64,000 bases of DNA from Flavobacterium xueshanense (GTDB lineage: Bacteria > Bacteroidota > Bacteroidia > Flavobacteriales > Flavobacteriaceae). Every line of letters starts with the position of its first letter. Position 1 is the stretch's first letter. Below, one piece after another: positions 36,193 to 44,351 of this stretch. The DNA lies in assembly GCF_900112975.1 (NCBI RefSeq), contig NZ_FONQ01000002.1, positions 310,001 through 374,000 on the forward strand. Direction: 5' to 3'. The notes below the pieces were generated by a model, which did no database searches, had not been told where the DNA came from, and saw only the letters and a program-made list of their open reading frames with translations. The translations under genes and the position numbers were made by a program.

Positions 36193-37041
36193 ATGGAAAG
36201 AGATTTTTGCATAGGGAGTGAATGGCTGTATTATAAAATATACACTGGAGTAAAAACAGCAGATCTTATATTGTCTGAAAAGTTTTATCCCTTAATTTTA
36301 GATTTACAAAAGGAAAAAATAATTTACAAATGGTTTTTTATCAGGTATAAAGATCCTGATGAACACTTAAGAATTCGTTTGTATTGTAAAACCCCAGAAA
36401 ATACTGCGACGGTAGTCGCCAGAATGTATCCGGTTTTAAATATGTTGTTGGAACAAAATAGCATTTGGAAAGTGCAAACGGATACGTACCAAAGAGAAAT
36501 GGAACGATATGGTAAAAAAACGATGATTGCTTCAGAAACATTGTTTTGGCATGATAGCGAAATGATAATACGTTATTTAGCGGTAAAGTCCTCTTTTGAA
36601 AAAAAGGAAATGCCCCTTTTATTTAGCTTTACTGCTATTGACACATTTTTAAATTCTTTTGGGTTAAGTAATTCCGATAAATTATCTTTAATGGATCAGT
36701 TACAACTGGCTTTTAAAAAAGAATTTGATGCGGATAAAAGTCTTAAAAAAGAATTAGATAAGCATTATAGAGAATTGTTTCCGGAAATGCAGCGGTTTTT
36801 ACTAGGAAAAGCGGCAGAAGATCATCCTGAAATTTTCAATTTTATTAGTGCAAAGAATAAAAAACACAATGATATGATTAATTCCATTAAAGGAAAATTA
36901 CAAATTCCTTTATCCGAATTTTTATGTAGTCACATTCACATGATGCTGAATAGACAATATACCTCGAAGCAAAGGCTGTATGAATTGATCATCTACGATC
37001 ATTTATATCGTTATTATAAAATTCAAGAATATAGAAAATGA
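36193..37041 (+). CDS. thiopeptide-type/SpaB_C protein (split LanB elimination part)
   Basis: The 282-residue protein has EWLYYKIYTGVKTADLILSE at the start and WFFIRYKDPDEHLRIRLYC near residue 50. TDTYQREMERYGKKTMI near residue 97 and ETLFWHDSE follow. The order matches the stand-alone SpaB_C or thiopeptide-type bacteriocin biosynthesis family. Members eliminate glutamate to give dehydroamino acids or, in some thiopeptide systems, form the central ring. It starts 3 bases after the LanB stop. Which of the two chemistries applies cannot be told. Confidence 0.87.
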   Translation: MERDFCIGSEWLYYKIYTGVKTADLILSEKFYPLILDLQKEKIIYKWFFIRYKDPDEHLRIRLYCKTPENTATVVARMYPVLNMLLEQNSIWKVQTDTYQREMERYGKKTMIASETLFWHDSEMIIRYLAVKSSFEKKEMPLLFSFTAIDTFLNSFGLSNSDKLSLMDQLQLAFKKEFDADKSLKKELDKHYRELFPEMQRFLLGKAAEDHPEIFNFISAKNKKHNDMINSIKGKLQIPLSEFLCSHIHMMLNRQYTSKQRLYELIIYDHLYRYYKIQEYRK

Positions 37042-37091
37042 AACGCCCATGACAATCGTCATTGACAAACAGTAATATGATTATAGGCGTT
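37042..37091 (+). terminator. hairpin after the RiPP operon
   Basis: Outer arms AACGCC and GGCGTT enclose a small perfect hairpin ATGAC-AATC-GTCAT (37049-37062). There is no strong T run directly after it, so it may be a structure that stops or protects the transcript. Confidence 0.4.
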
Positions 37092-37135
37092 CCAACTTCC
37101 AATAAAAACAAACATTATAAACAGATGAATTAAAA

Positions 37136-37165
37136 GGGTTTGGCTACTTATGTTAAACCCTATTG
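37136..37165. terminator. bidirectional terminator between convergent genes
   Basis: GGGTTT and AAACCC arms around a 13-base loop, with A/T-rich runs on both sides (TTTT on each strand), between the SpaB_C gene and the lipoprotein gene at 37187. Confidence 0.5.
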
Positions 37166-37186
37166 TTTTAAAGTAAAAGATGCAGT

Positions 37187-38146
37187 TTATTTAAATCCAG
37201 TTACTTCAAAAGTTCCGTTATTGATGGTATGCAGTAGCACACCATTATCAAAAACTTGAGTGTTTATTTCACCTCTACTTACTTTTAGTCCGTTGATGAT
37301 TAGGCGTTCTTTAATAATATAACTTCCTGAGGTTTGAAACTTTTTCCAATCGACGGGACGAATCCATAGTAATTGAGTAGCTCTAAAAATGCCAATGTAT
37401 TGCTCTAAATCGATCCTGTTTTCTGTACTGTTTTGGTCAAAAGTATAGGTTCCTTTATCCAAATCCCATAAATCTTTTTTGGATTTGATTATGGCGCGGT
37501 AACCGTTATCAGAATAGAAAAAAAACTGGTAAGGATTTGTTTTTAAACTTGAATCAAAACTTGAATAAGGTAGATTGGTTAAAAAATTTAGAGTGTTTGT
37601 TTCAAAATTTAGGTCTGAAATAAAACTAGTACATTCCGTGTTTCTAACATCTTGAATGGTTATTGTACCTTCTATATGTTTTCTTTTTTTATCAACATCC
37701 AACGCATCACTGTAAGATTGCTCCAGTAGTTCTCCTTTAAAATTAAAATGAAGATAATTTTTTGTTTCATCGTATTCAAAATTGGTAATTGTCATTAATC
37801 CTTTTGGATTAAAATCGGCTGTTTCAAAATGCATATTTTTATTGCGATAATCAAAAAGTGTGATGTTTCTTAAAGCACCATTTTTATTAAGGCGAAATTC
37901 GATTCTAAAACCCATATTATTAGAGCTATCATATCTACAGCTAGCGAATACACCGTTACAACTTTCGTTAGAACTTATAGAACTATTTGTTACTTTTAAA
38001 TTTTCATTATCAATTTTAATTTCGAAAGACCTTTTGATGTCCTCTTTTTCTATTTCGTCTTTATCACAGGAGTATAATACTAAGAATAGAAGTAATGAAG
38101 CTACATTAATTAAAAATCTCTCGAAGTATTTATTTTGATTTGTCAC
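37187..38146 (-). CDS. hypothetical lipoprotein, 319 aa
   Basis: The start is GTG. The signal FLINVASLLLFLVLYSCDKDE has its lipobox Cys near residue 27 followed by acidic residues. The rest is a beta-rich polar protein with three more Cys. The family is not recognised; similar small lipoproteins occur widely in Flavobacteria. It is convergent with the RiPP operon and separated by 193 bases from the following minus-strand pair. That gap shows nothing but AT-rich sequence. Codon use is strongly AT-biased like the rest of this island. Confidence 0.65.
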   Translation of the reverse strand: MTNQNKYFERFLINVASLLLFLVLYSCDKDEIEKEDIKRSFEIKIDNENLKVTNSSISSNESCNGVFASCRYDSSNNMGFRIEFRLNKNGALRNITLFDYRNKNMHFETADFNPKGLMTITNFEYDETKNYLHFNFKGELLEQSYSDALDVDKKRKHIEGTITIQDVRNTECTSFISDLNFETNTLNFLTNLPYSSFDSSLKTNPYQFFFYSDNGYRAIIKSKKDLWDLDKGTYTFDQNSTENRIDLEQYIGIFRATQLLWIRPVDWKKFQTSGSYIIKERLIINGLKVSRGEINTQVFDNGVLLHTINNGTFEVTGFK

Positions 38147-38339
38147 AGTTGTTTTTTACCATTATACTTGTATTAGTTTGGATTCAAATTGTATTTTCTT
38201 GTATTATAAACTCTGGATATAATTATTAATCTATCGGCATTCTTGCAAACAACTTTATCCATAAATTGTACAACTTAGTTATTTAAAGTATTTTAACTAG
38301 TCGTCTTGGTTTAAAATATATTTTTTATTATCGTAAATT

Positions 38340-39032
38340 TTAAAATTCTTTCCCGAGTTTAAGGCCAATCCTTATTAATTCATCATATCCTCCTCCAGTT
38401 TTAAAGAAATGGTTATCTCTTATTACAGGGAGTTGCCCCCTGATATTAATTCCGATGGTAAAGTTTTTTGGTAGAGTATAGTCGTATCCTAATGTTGTAA
38501 GATAGACAAGTGTTTCTGTATTCTTAACTAGATAAGATAATTCAGTGTTCTTAGTTACTGTTTCATCGTTATTCAGAGTAAAATTGTATTGAAAATAATT
38601 TTGATAAGTGATTCTTTGTATATTATATCCCACGCCATTTGAAAAATATAGTAAATGTTTTTGCTTTTTTATTAAATTTAAATAAAAATGAGATGCAAAT
38701 ACGATTTGACTTATTGTTTTGTTTTCTTTAAACGAAATTTCATAATTCTTGATTTCATTACTATTTATAGTTCTTTCATCACCGTATGAAAAAACAGCTG
38801 GTACATTGTTGAATGAGCTACCTTCTAATGAAATTGAAATACCATATCGTTTTTTTAGATTGAAATAATATTCCATTTCTAAACCTTTAGTCCTATCGTC
38901 AATACTCTGATCACTAGACGCTTCAATATAATTGACAGATATTTTGCTAAATTTGTTATTCGTTTGTGCTTGTAGATTTGAAAAAAGCATAGTAGCAATT
39001 GCTACTATGCATAATGTGTTGTTAATTTTCAT
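38340..39032 (-). CDS. outer-membrane beta-barrel-like protein, 230 aa
   Basis: A signal peptide (MKINNTLCIVAIATMLFSNLQAQ) is followed by alternating amphipathic strands such as EMEYYFNLKKRYGISISLEG and LVYLTTLGYDYTLPKNFTIG, and a terminal IRIGLKLGKEF ending in Phe. These are the marks of a small outer-membrane barrel. Its ATG follows directly on the stop of the 461-residue lipoprotein gene with no gap, so the two are cotranslated. The function is unknown. Confidence 0.6.
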   Translation of the reverse strand: MKINNTLCIVAIATMLFSNLQAQTNNKFSKISVNYIEASSDQSIDDRTKGLEMEYYFNLKKRYGISISLEGSSFNNVPAVFSYGDERTINSNEIKNYEISFKENKTISQIVFASHFYLNLIKKQKHLLYFSNGVGYNIQRITYQNYFQYNFTLNNDETVTKNTELSYLVKNTETLVYLTTLGYDYTLPKNFTIGINIRGQLPVIRDNHFFKTGGGYDELIRIGLKLGKEF

Positions 39033-40418
39033 TTATTGAACAATTTTTGTTAAATAAGGTTTAAAATAATACTGTAACTTATCAGCTGCTCTTACAGAGT
39101 ATTCCGTACCGTTATCATTGTATGTACCAGCTCCCGTGTCTCCAATAATTTGTGTTAAAACCGCTCTTCTGGAAACATTATTGTTATATCTTAATTTGCA
39201 GTTACCTCCAACTCTAACATCAAAGTTAATATCGATTTTAGGATCAAATGTAACTTTTTTCTGTTCAACATCCCAGCCTAATTTAACCGTTCCTTTTGCG
39301 TTTAAATTACCTGAAAAAGTATGATGAGATGCCCATGTCAATGTGTGCTCAGCTTCATGCATATTCCAATCGTCATCCCATAATATGTTTACATCTACCC
39401 AATTATGATTTCTCGCATCTCTTCTTTTTATATGCTGTCTAGTCATAAGTTGTCTCGAATCAGCAGACAGCGGAAAGACTAGATTATTATTATTATCTGT
39501 TGTCAAATTCGCTGAAGATCTCACCAATGTTATTGTTGTTGGTGTCAAAAATGTTCCCAAATGCTCCATCAAACGAATTTTGGGAATATTAACTTTCAGT
39601 ACATCTGCATCCATTATTTTTGTATGGTCTACGTTAAAGTTCAAAAAACCTTGCCATCCCTGAAAGGCCCAATTTGGAGGATTATTACTTATTATTACAG
39701 GATTTGGGTTAGGGTCAGAAGCAATTCCACTTTCAATATACACTGCGGGTCTAACAACTAAAACAGGATTATTATAGGCAAAATCGTCGTTTATTATAGC
39801 AATTGGTTGTAAACCATATATTCCATTTACAGATTGATAGCCATAATTATAATTTTGTTCAATCATTGGATCCCAAGTAAGTGTAATTGTGTTTTCATCT
39901 TCTAAATTAAAGTTTTCTTCATAAGGGAAATAAACGTCAAGTCCTTGTGATGCATAATACTCAGAAAGTTCATCATATGTATCCTCGATAGTTCTTTGAG
40001 TCGTTGAAGCGTTAATTTTTTTCAGTTGACTTTTCAAGTTGGGATATTGATCAATATTTTTTCGTACTTCGTTTATAAGAGTTTTTCTAAATGATTCTTT
40101 TGCAGAAATTTTTATGTTGTTTCTATTTCTGGATAGTAATAATAATTCCTCTTTCGATATGTTTTTTCCCAGTAGCGCATTTACAGTTACTGCTTCTGAA
40201 TTATCCCCTCTTTGATGTATTAGATCAACCAGATATTTGCGATTTTCTTTATCTGATAAAGTTTTACCTAATAATTGTGCAAACTCTTTCATCGCTTCAA
40301 TTTTATTTGATTTCGCTGAATAATTCATTTCCAAACTATTATCTTCAATTTTATCTTCTCTCTCGCAAGAATTTAATGTAAATATTCCTACTGCAATTAA
40401 TAATAAATATTTTTTCAT
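39033..40418 (-). CDS. lipoprotein with HEAEH motif, 461 aa
   Basis: The lipobox is LNSCE at residue 18. The N-terminal 130 residues are helical and highly charged; the middle is Asn- and Pro-rich. The segment DDDWNMHEAEHTLTWASHH near residue 355 contains an HExxH motif, followed by a beta-rich C-terminal domain. The motif could mark a zinc peptidase, but no other peptidase landmarks are visible. It is first in a minus-strand operon under the promoter at 40786, with a leader of about 360 bases. The family is not recognised. Confidence 0.6.
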   Translation of the reverse strand: MKKYLLLIAVGIFTLNSCEREDKIEDNSLEMNYSAKSNKIEAMKEFAQLLGKTLSDKENRKYLVDLIHQRGDNSEAVTVNALLGKNISKEELLLLSRNRNNIKISAKESFRKTLINEVRKNIDQYPNLKSQLKKINASTTQRTIEDTYDELSEYYASQGLDVYFPYEENFNLEDENTITLTWDPMIEQNYNYGYQSVNGIYGLQPIAIINDDFAYNNPVLVVRPAVYIESGIASDPNPNPVIISNNPPNWAFQGWQGFLNFNVDHTKIMDADVLKVNIPKIRLMEHLGTFLTPTTITLVRSSANLTTDNNNNLVFPLSADSRQLMTRQHIKRRDARNHNWVDVNILWDDDWNMHEAEHTLTWASHHTFSGNLNAKGTVKLGWDVEQKKVTFDPKIDINFDVRVGGNCKLRYNNNVSRRAVLTQIIGDTGAGTYNDNGTEYSVRAADKLQYYFKPYLTKIVQ

Positions 40419-40601
40419 GTCATTTTTAATTTTTTGTTGTTTTCTAAAAAGCCACTAATTCATAAGAGCTTTCTAAGATTTTAAACTGTTGTTTTCCAAT
40501 ATGGATATTCTACTTGTAAACAGAAATTCACTATGTCAGAAAAATTTAAAATTTTTTATAGAATAATCAAACTTTATCTTTCCGAGATAATTTGGTAATG
40601 T

Positions 40602-40846
40602 AAAGTTTCTCGAGAACTTTTGGGCTTAGTTTTTTAGAGATCATAGCACGATAACTCTTTGCTGTGTTTTTTCTGAAAGGGTTACAGTACAGCTGAAGTA
40701 TTCCCTTGTAATTGGCCAATTGATTTTAAAAAGTGATTTAGATTTAGATAACGTCTTACCCAAAAGACTTTCACTTTCTTAAAGCCAAAACTACCCTCAT
40801 ATATTTTAACACACAAACACTTGTTATTGGAATTCGCGGAATTCCG
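40602..40846 (-). repeat. promoter-leader element, copy 2
   Basis: The partner of 30101-30334, in direct orientation 10.5 kb away. Shared blocks are AAAGTTTCTCGAGAACTTTT (40602-40621), the 27-base GGG...CCC block (40679-40705), GCCAAAACTA and the palindrome. The stretch 40419-40601 between this element and the lipoprotein ATG is AT-rich leader with no gene. Confidence 0.7.
40786..40816 (-). promoter_or_regulatory. minus-strand promoter, TTG-N20-TAGTTTTG
   Basis: TAGTTTTG (40786-40793) and TTG (40814-40816), 20 bases apart and 11 bases from the palindrome, an exact copy of the layout at 30274-30304. It would drive the 461-residue lipoprotein and barrel genes. Confidence 0.65.
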
Positions 40847-40868
40847 TGTCCAAATTCCGTGAATTCCG
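40828..40868. promoter_or_regulatory. palindromic operators, sites 3 and 4
   Basis: Site 3 is TGGAATTCGCGGAATTCCG (40828-40846). Site 4, on the other strand at 40852-40868, reads CGGAATTCACGGAATTT. Two adjacent sites 5 bases apart suggest cooperative binding. The plus-strand GNAT gene at 41005 lies on the other side and could also be affected. Confidence 0.55.
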
Positions 40869-41004
40869 ATAGGTTATTTAAAAAAAGAAAGTAATTCATT
40901 TTTCTTTAGAAAATAAGGATCGTAATGTCTTTCAGAAAAATCATAATTTCTATTCTTCCAAACCATTCTTTTTTTCTTTAATTTTACATTTTTGAAAAAC
41001 AACC

Positions 41005-41448
41005 ATGAAAATACAATTAAGAGAACTCAGCACAGTAGAAGAAATGCTTGAAAACATTGAAGTAATGCGATTTTTATACCCCGCATTTACGGTAGAAAAA
41101 TACAAATCGTATCTTACGGAGATGATTCCGAATAATTACAGGCAGGTAGCCGTTTTTGAAAATGAGATTTGTGTGGCGGTTTCTGGGTTTTGGTCGGGAA
41201 CAAAACTTTGGTCGGGAAAATACATCGAAATTGATAATTTTATTGTGCATCCGGATCACCGTTCCAAAGGATTGGGCAAAATGATGACGGATTATGTAGA
41301 TGCTTTGGCGAAGGAAACTGGTTGTACCATGATCGTTTTAGATGCCTTTACCGGAAATTTCACCGCGCATCGCTTTTATTACAATCAAGGTTATGTGCCA
41401 AAAGGGTTTCACTTTCTTAAGATTTTAAATGAAGAAGGATTAAGTTAA
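41005..41448 (+). CDS. GNAT family N-acetyltransferase
   Basis: The 147-residue protein has the acetyl-CoA loop in FIVHPDHRSKGLGKMMTDYV near residue 85 and the late FTAHRFYYNQGYVPKGFHF. It acetylates an unknown small molecule or protein. It is the first plus-strand gene right of the RiPP island. An imperfect -7 (TACATTTT) lies about 15 bases upstream. The next gene starts about 10 bases after it. Confidence 0.88.
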   Translation: MKIQLRELSTVEEMLENIEVMRFLYPAFTVEKYKSYLTEMIPNNYRQVAVFENEICVAVSGFWSGTKLWSGKYIEIDNFIVHPDHRSKGLGKMMTDYVDALAKETGCTMIVLDAFTGNFTAHRFYYNQGYVPKGFHFLKILNEEGLS

Positions 41449-41458
41449 ATTGAAAATT

Positions 41459-41920
41459 ATGAAAAGATATAAAATAATTAGTCTCTTGTTGATCACCGCT
41501 ATCAGCCTTACTTTTTGTGCCATGAAACAAGAACTTCAAACAGAATTTCCTCAAGAAATCCAGTCTGCTTTTTATCAGAAAATGAAAAACGGAACCGAAA
41601 GCAGCGGTACTCATTTTTATATCGAATTCAAAAAACCGCTTGCGACAAACATCAAATTGGAGAAAATCTATTTTCACAATCAAGAATCTTCTGTTGAAGA
41701 AATTACTAAAAGTACCGTTGTAGCACATTTTTATCAACGTAATAAAAAAGAAGATTTAATTTTGGATAGTAATCCTGCCAAAGAATACGGCAACAAAGCA
41801 CCCGTAATTCAAAAATCTAAATTTGATTTAAAACCCAATGAAGCAATTTTGGAATACAAGAAAGACAATAAAACCCAGTTCTTTAAAATAACCAATCTCA
41901 CAGAAAAGCCATTGCGGTAA
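41459..41920 (+). CDS. hypothetical exported protein, 153 aa
   Basis: The ATG at 41459 is preferred to an in-frame TTG 9 bases earlier, because it gives a compact signal peptide MKRYKIISLLLITAISLTFC followed by AMKQE. The Cys has Phe before it, so a lipobox is doubtful. The rest is a small beta-rich domain with SSVEEITKSTVVAHF. The family is not recognised. It is cotranscribed with the GNAT gene. Confidence 0.6.
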   Translation: MKRYKIISLLLITAISLTFCAMKQELQTEFPQEIQSAFYQKMKNGTESSGTHFYIEFKKPLATNIKLEKIYFHNQESSVEEITKSTVVAHFYQRNKKEDLILDSNPAKEYGNKAPVIQKSKFDLKPNEAILEYKKDNKTQFFKITNLTEKPLR

Positions 41921-42003
41921 TTGCGCAATAGAAAAGCTTTTGTTATTGATTGTTCTCTTTCAAAACAAACATTCACTTCAGTGGATTAAACCAAAGAATT
42001 AGT

Positions 42004-42011
42004 TATTTTTG
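42004..42011 (+). promoter_or_regulatory. -7 promoter element (TATTTTTG) of the flippase gene
   Basis: A perfect TAnnTTTG followed by GC. It lies inside the upstream extension of the flippase open frame and 28 bases before the TTG at 42040, which decides the start in favour of that TTG. Confidence 0.55.
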
Positions 42012-42039
42012 GCACTTTAATTTTAATAAAAACACCATT

Positions 42040-43506
42040 TTGGGATTATATAAAAATCTTTTTAAACAGACTGCCATTTACGGATTGGCAACGGTCATCC
42101 CCCGAATGTTCAGTTTCTTATTGGTGCCATTGTATACGGATTTACTCCCAAAAGCAGAATACGGAAAGGTTTCCATCATTTTTGCCTACATGATTTTCTT
42201 TAATGTCATTCTTGCATACGGTATGGAAACCGCGTTTTTTAGGTTTTACAACAAGGAAACCAACAAGAATTCAGTAGTAGAAACCACCTCGATTTCAATT
42301 TTTTGGACTTCCTTAGCATTTTTGTTTGTATCCTTATTGTTCCGAAACACCTTATCTCTTTGGTCCAGAATAGACGAACAATATATCAGCTACACCATTT
42401 GGATTTTAGTGCTCGACGCTTTAGTGATTGTTCCATTCTCTAAATTAAGGGTCAATCAGCAACCTGTAAAATATGCGATAATCAAAATAGGAAATGTAGC
42501 TGTCAATCTGTTTCTGAACGTTTTCTTTTTGAGTTATTTACCGGCGATTGCAGAGTCAAATCCAGACAGTGTTTTACGTTCTTTGTACTTGGAAGATTTT
42601 CAAATAGGCTATATATTTGTTTCCAATATTGTTGCCAGTTTACTTACATTTATACTGTTGTCACCCAATTACTTTAAATTGAAATGGCATTTTGATTATT
42701 CGCTATGGAAACGAATGATGAAATACGGTATGCCTATTATGGTGGCCGGAATAGCATTTGCTATCAACGACCAATTTGACAAAATATTATTGGGAAACTT
42801 ATTGCCTCCTGACATTGCTGATGCCGAAGTGGGCGTTTATTCCGCCTGCTACAAACTTGGATTATTCATGGTTTTGTACCGAACGGCCTATACTTTAGGA
42901 ATCGAACCCTTCTTTTTTAGCCACTCGGATAGTCAGGATGCGCCACAAACATACGCTACGATCACCAAATATTTTGTGATATTTGGCTCTTTTATATTAC
43001 TGTCAGTCATCGTTTTTGCTGATATTCTGAAAGTAATTATGATTCAGGATGAGTCCTATTGGGAAGCCATGAAAGTAGTGCCGCTCATTATTTTGGCAAA
43101 CTTCTTCTTAGGAATTTATACTAATCTTTCCGTTTGGTACAAACTGATTGATAAAACACATATTGGCGCCTATATTTCTATAGTGGGGGCCATAATCACA
43201 CTCGCGTTAAATTACCTACTGATCCCAACAATGAGTTATTACGGGTCGGCAATTGCCACGATTGCGGCGTATGGAAGCATGATGTGTATTTCCTACTATT
43301 TCGGGAATAAATATTATCCTATTCCGTACGATACGAATAAAATTTTCATGTATCTATTGATTTCAGTAGGATTTTCGGCAGTTTCCTTTTATGGTTTCAG
43401 AGAGAATTATTACGTAGGAATCACATTATTACTTGTATTTATTTATTTTATATACCACAACGAAAAAGAATTATTAATCAAAATGTTGAATCGAAAAAAG
43501 AATTAG
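42040..43506 (+). CDS. Wzx-type oligosaccharide flippase
   Basis: The protein is 488 residues with about 14 membrane helices. From TTG at 42040 it begins GLYKNLFKQTAIYGLATVIP RMFSFLLVPLYT, the usual start of this MATE/MVF-related polysaccharide exporter family. The frame is open 30 codons further up, but that part is not hydrophobic and contains the promoter. It moves lipid-linked sugar units across the inner membrane. It is followed by dut and a nucleotidyltransferase rather than a glycan cluster. Confidence 0.87.
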   Translation: MGLYKNLFKQTAIYGLATVIPRMFSFLLVPLYTDLLPKAEYGKVSIIFAYMIFFNVILAYGMETAFFRFYNKETNKNSVVETTSISIFWTSLAFLFVSLLFRNTLSLWSRIDEQYISYTIWILVLDALVIVPFSKLRVNQQPVKYAIIKIGNVAVNLFLNVFFLSYLPAIAESNPDSVLRSLYLEDFQIGYIFVSNIVASLLTFILLSPNYFKLKWHFDYSLWKRMMKYGMPIMVAGIAFAINDQFDKILLGNLLPPDIADAEVGVYSACYKLGLFMVLYRTAYTLGIEPFFFSHSDSQDAPQTYATITKYFVIFGSFILLSVIVFADILKVIMIQDESYWEAMKVVPLIILANFFLGIYTNLSVWYKLIDKTHIGAYISIVGAIITLALNYLLIPTMSYYGSAIATIAAYGSMMCISYYFGNKYYPIPYDTNKIFMYLLISVGFSAVSFYGFRENYYVGITLLLVFIYFIYHNEKELLIKMLNRKKN

Positions 43507-43588
43507 AATCTAGTTTTTAAGAGCTATTTCCTGCTATTCGTTGCAAATGAAATTCACTGAACTCAAATGAAAATAAAAGTATAGTGAA

Positions 43589-43646
43589 GTAATTTTTTCC
43601 TTTTTAAAGAAAAAAGGAAAAGGATTTCCACTACTATCAGGGCTAT
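43589..43646 (+). repeat. hairpin element with conserved flanks, copy C
   Basis: Stem TTTTCCTTTTT (43595-43605) with its complement at 43611-43621 and loop AAAGA, the same loop as copy A. The right flank GATTTCCACTACTATCAGGG continues into CTATT, matching copy B over ATCAGGGCTATT. It lies in the 204-base gap between the flippase gene and dut. Confidence 0.6.
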
Positions 43647-43710
43647 TACTAAAAAGAAACAACAATATGTACAGACAAGTGGCGACTTGTTTCTTCTAAA
43701 TAAAAAAACA

Positions 43711-44145
43711 ATGACAATAAACATCATCAACAAATCACAACATGCCTTGCCTAACTATGAAACTATAGCCTCTGCAGGAATGGACTTACGAGCCAGTTTA
43801 ACTGAATCTATTATTTTAAAGCCACTTGGAAGAGCCATTGTCAAAACAGGTCTTTTCATTGAATTGCCCATAGGTTATGAAGCACAAGTACGTCCGAGAA
43901 GTGGTTTGGCTGCCAAAAAAGGAATTACGGTCCTGAATTCTCCTGGAACAGTAGATGCTGATTATCGTGGTGAAATTGGTGTAATTTTAGTAAATTTATC
44001 CAATGAAGATTTCATTATCGAAAACGGAGAGCGTATCGCTCAACTAATCATAGCAAAACACGAACGTGCGCAGTGGATTGAAGTACAAGAGCTAACAGAA
44101 ACGTCACGAGGAGAAGGCGGTTTTGGAAGTACGGGAGTAAAATAG
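43711..44145 (+). CDS. dut: dUTP diphosphatase
   Basis: The 144-residue trimeric dUTPase has all five motifs: [43 protein letters not shown], and the C-terminal [10 protein letters not shown]. The ATG at 43711 is chosen over an in-frame TTG 24 bases earlier, since family members start just before the first strand (MTINIINKS). It converts dUTP to dUMP. Confidence 0.96.
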   Translation: MTINIINKSQHALPNYETIASAGMDLRASLTESIILKPLGRAIVKTGLFIELPIGYEAQVRPRSGLAAKKGITVLNSPGTVDADYRGEIGVILVNLSNEDFIIENGERIAQLIIAKHERAQWIEVQELTETSRGEGGFGSTGVK

Positions 44146-44214
44146 TTTTTGGTATTCAGTTGCAGTTAGCGGTTATGAAATAACGAAGTGAAGAATATAT
44201 TTCAAATACAATGC

Positions 44215-44337
44215 TGCAAAAATTCGTTTAATCCATGTGATCTGTGGCGAACAAAAGCGATAGTTTGCAAATCGTGCAAACGTAAAAATAATAAAAACCT
44301 TCGTGAACTTTGCGAGAACCTTCGTGAACTTTGCGGT
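44215..44337 (+). repeat. intergenic repeat with 2 x 21-base tandem
   Basis: AACCTTCGTGAACTTTGCG is repeated with a 21-base period (44296-44316 and 44317-44337), ending 14 bases before the next ATG. The left part (TTTAATCCATGTGATCTGTG, then GCGAAC) also looks like a dispersed flavobacterial intergenic repeat from memory. Confidence 0.55.
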
Positions 44338-44351
44338 TAAAAAAATATTAA

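Noticed and set aside
40603-40665. Short minus-strand frame MISKKLSPKVLEKLYITKLS... resembling a RiPP leader
   Set aside because: The homologous leader copy at 30101-30334 does not keep this reading frame, so selection acts on the DNA or RNA and not on a peptide.
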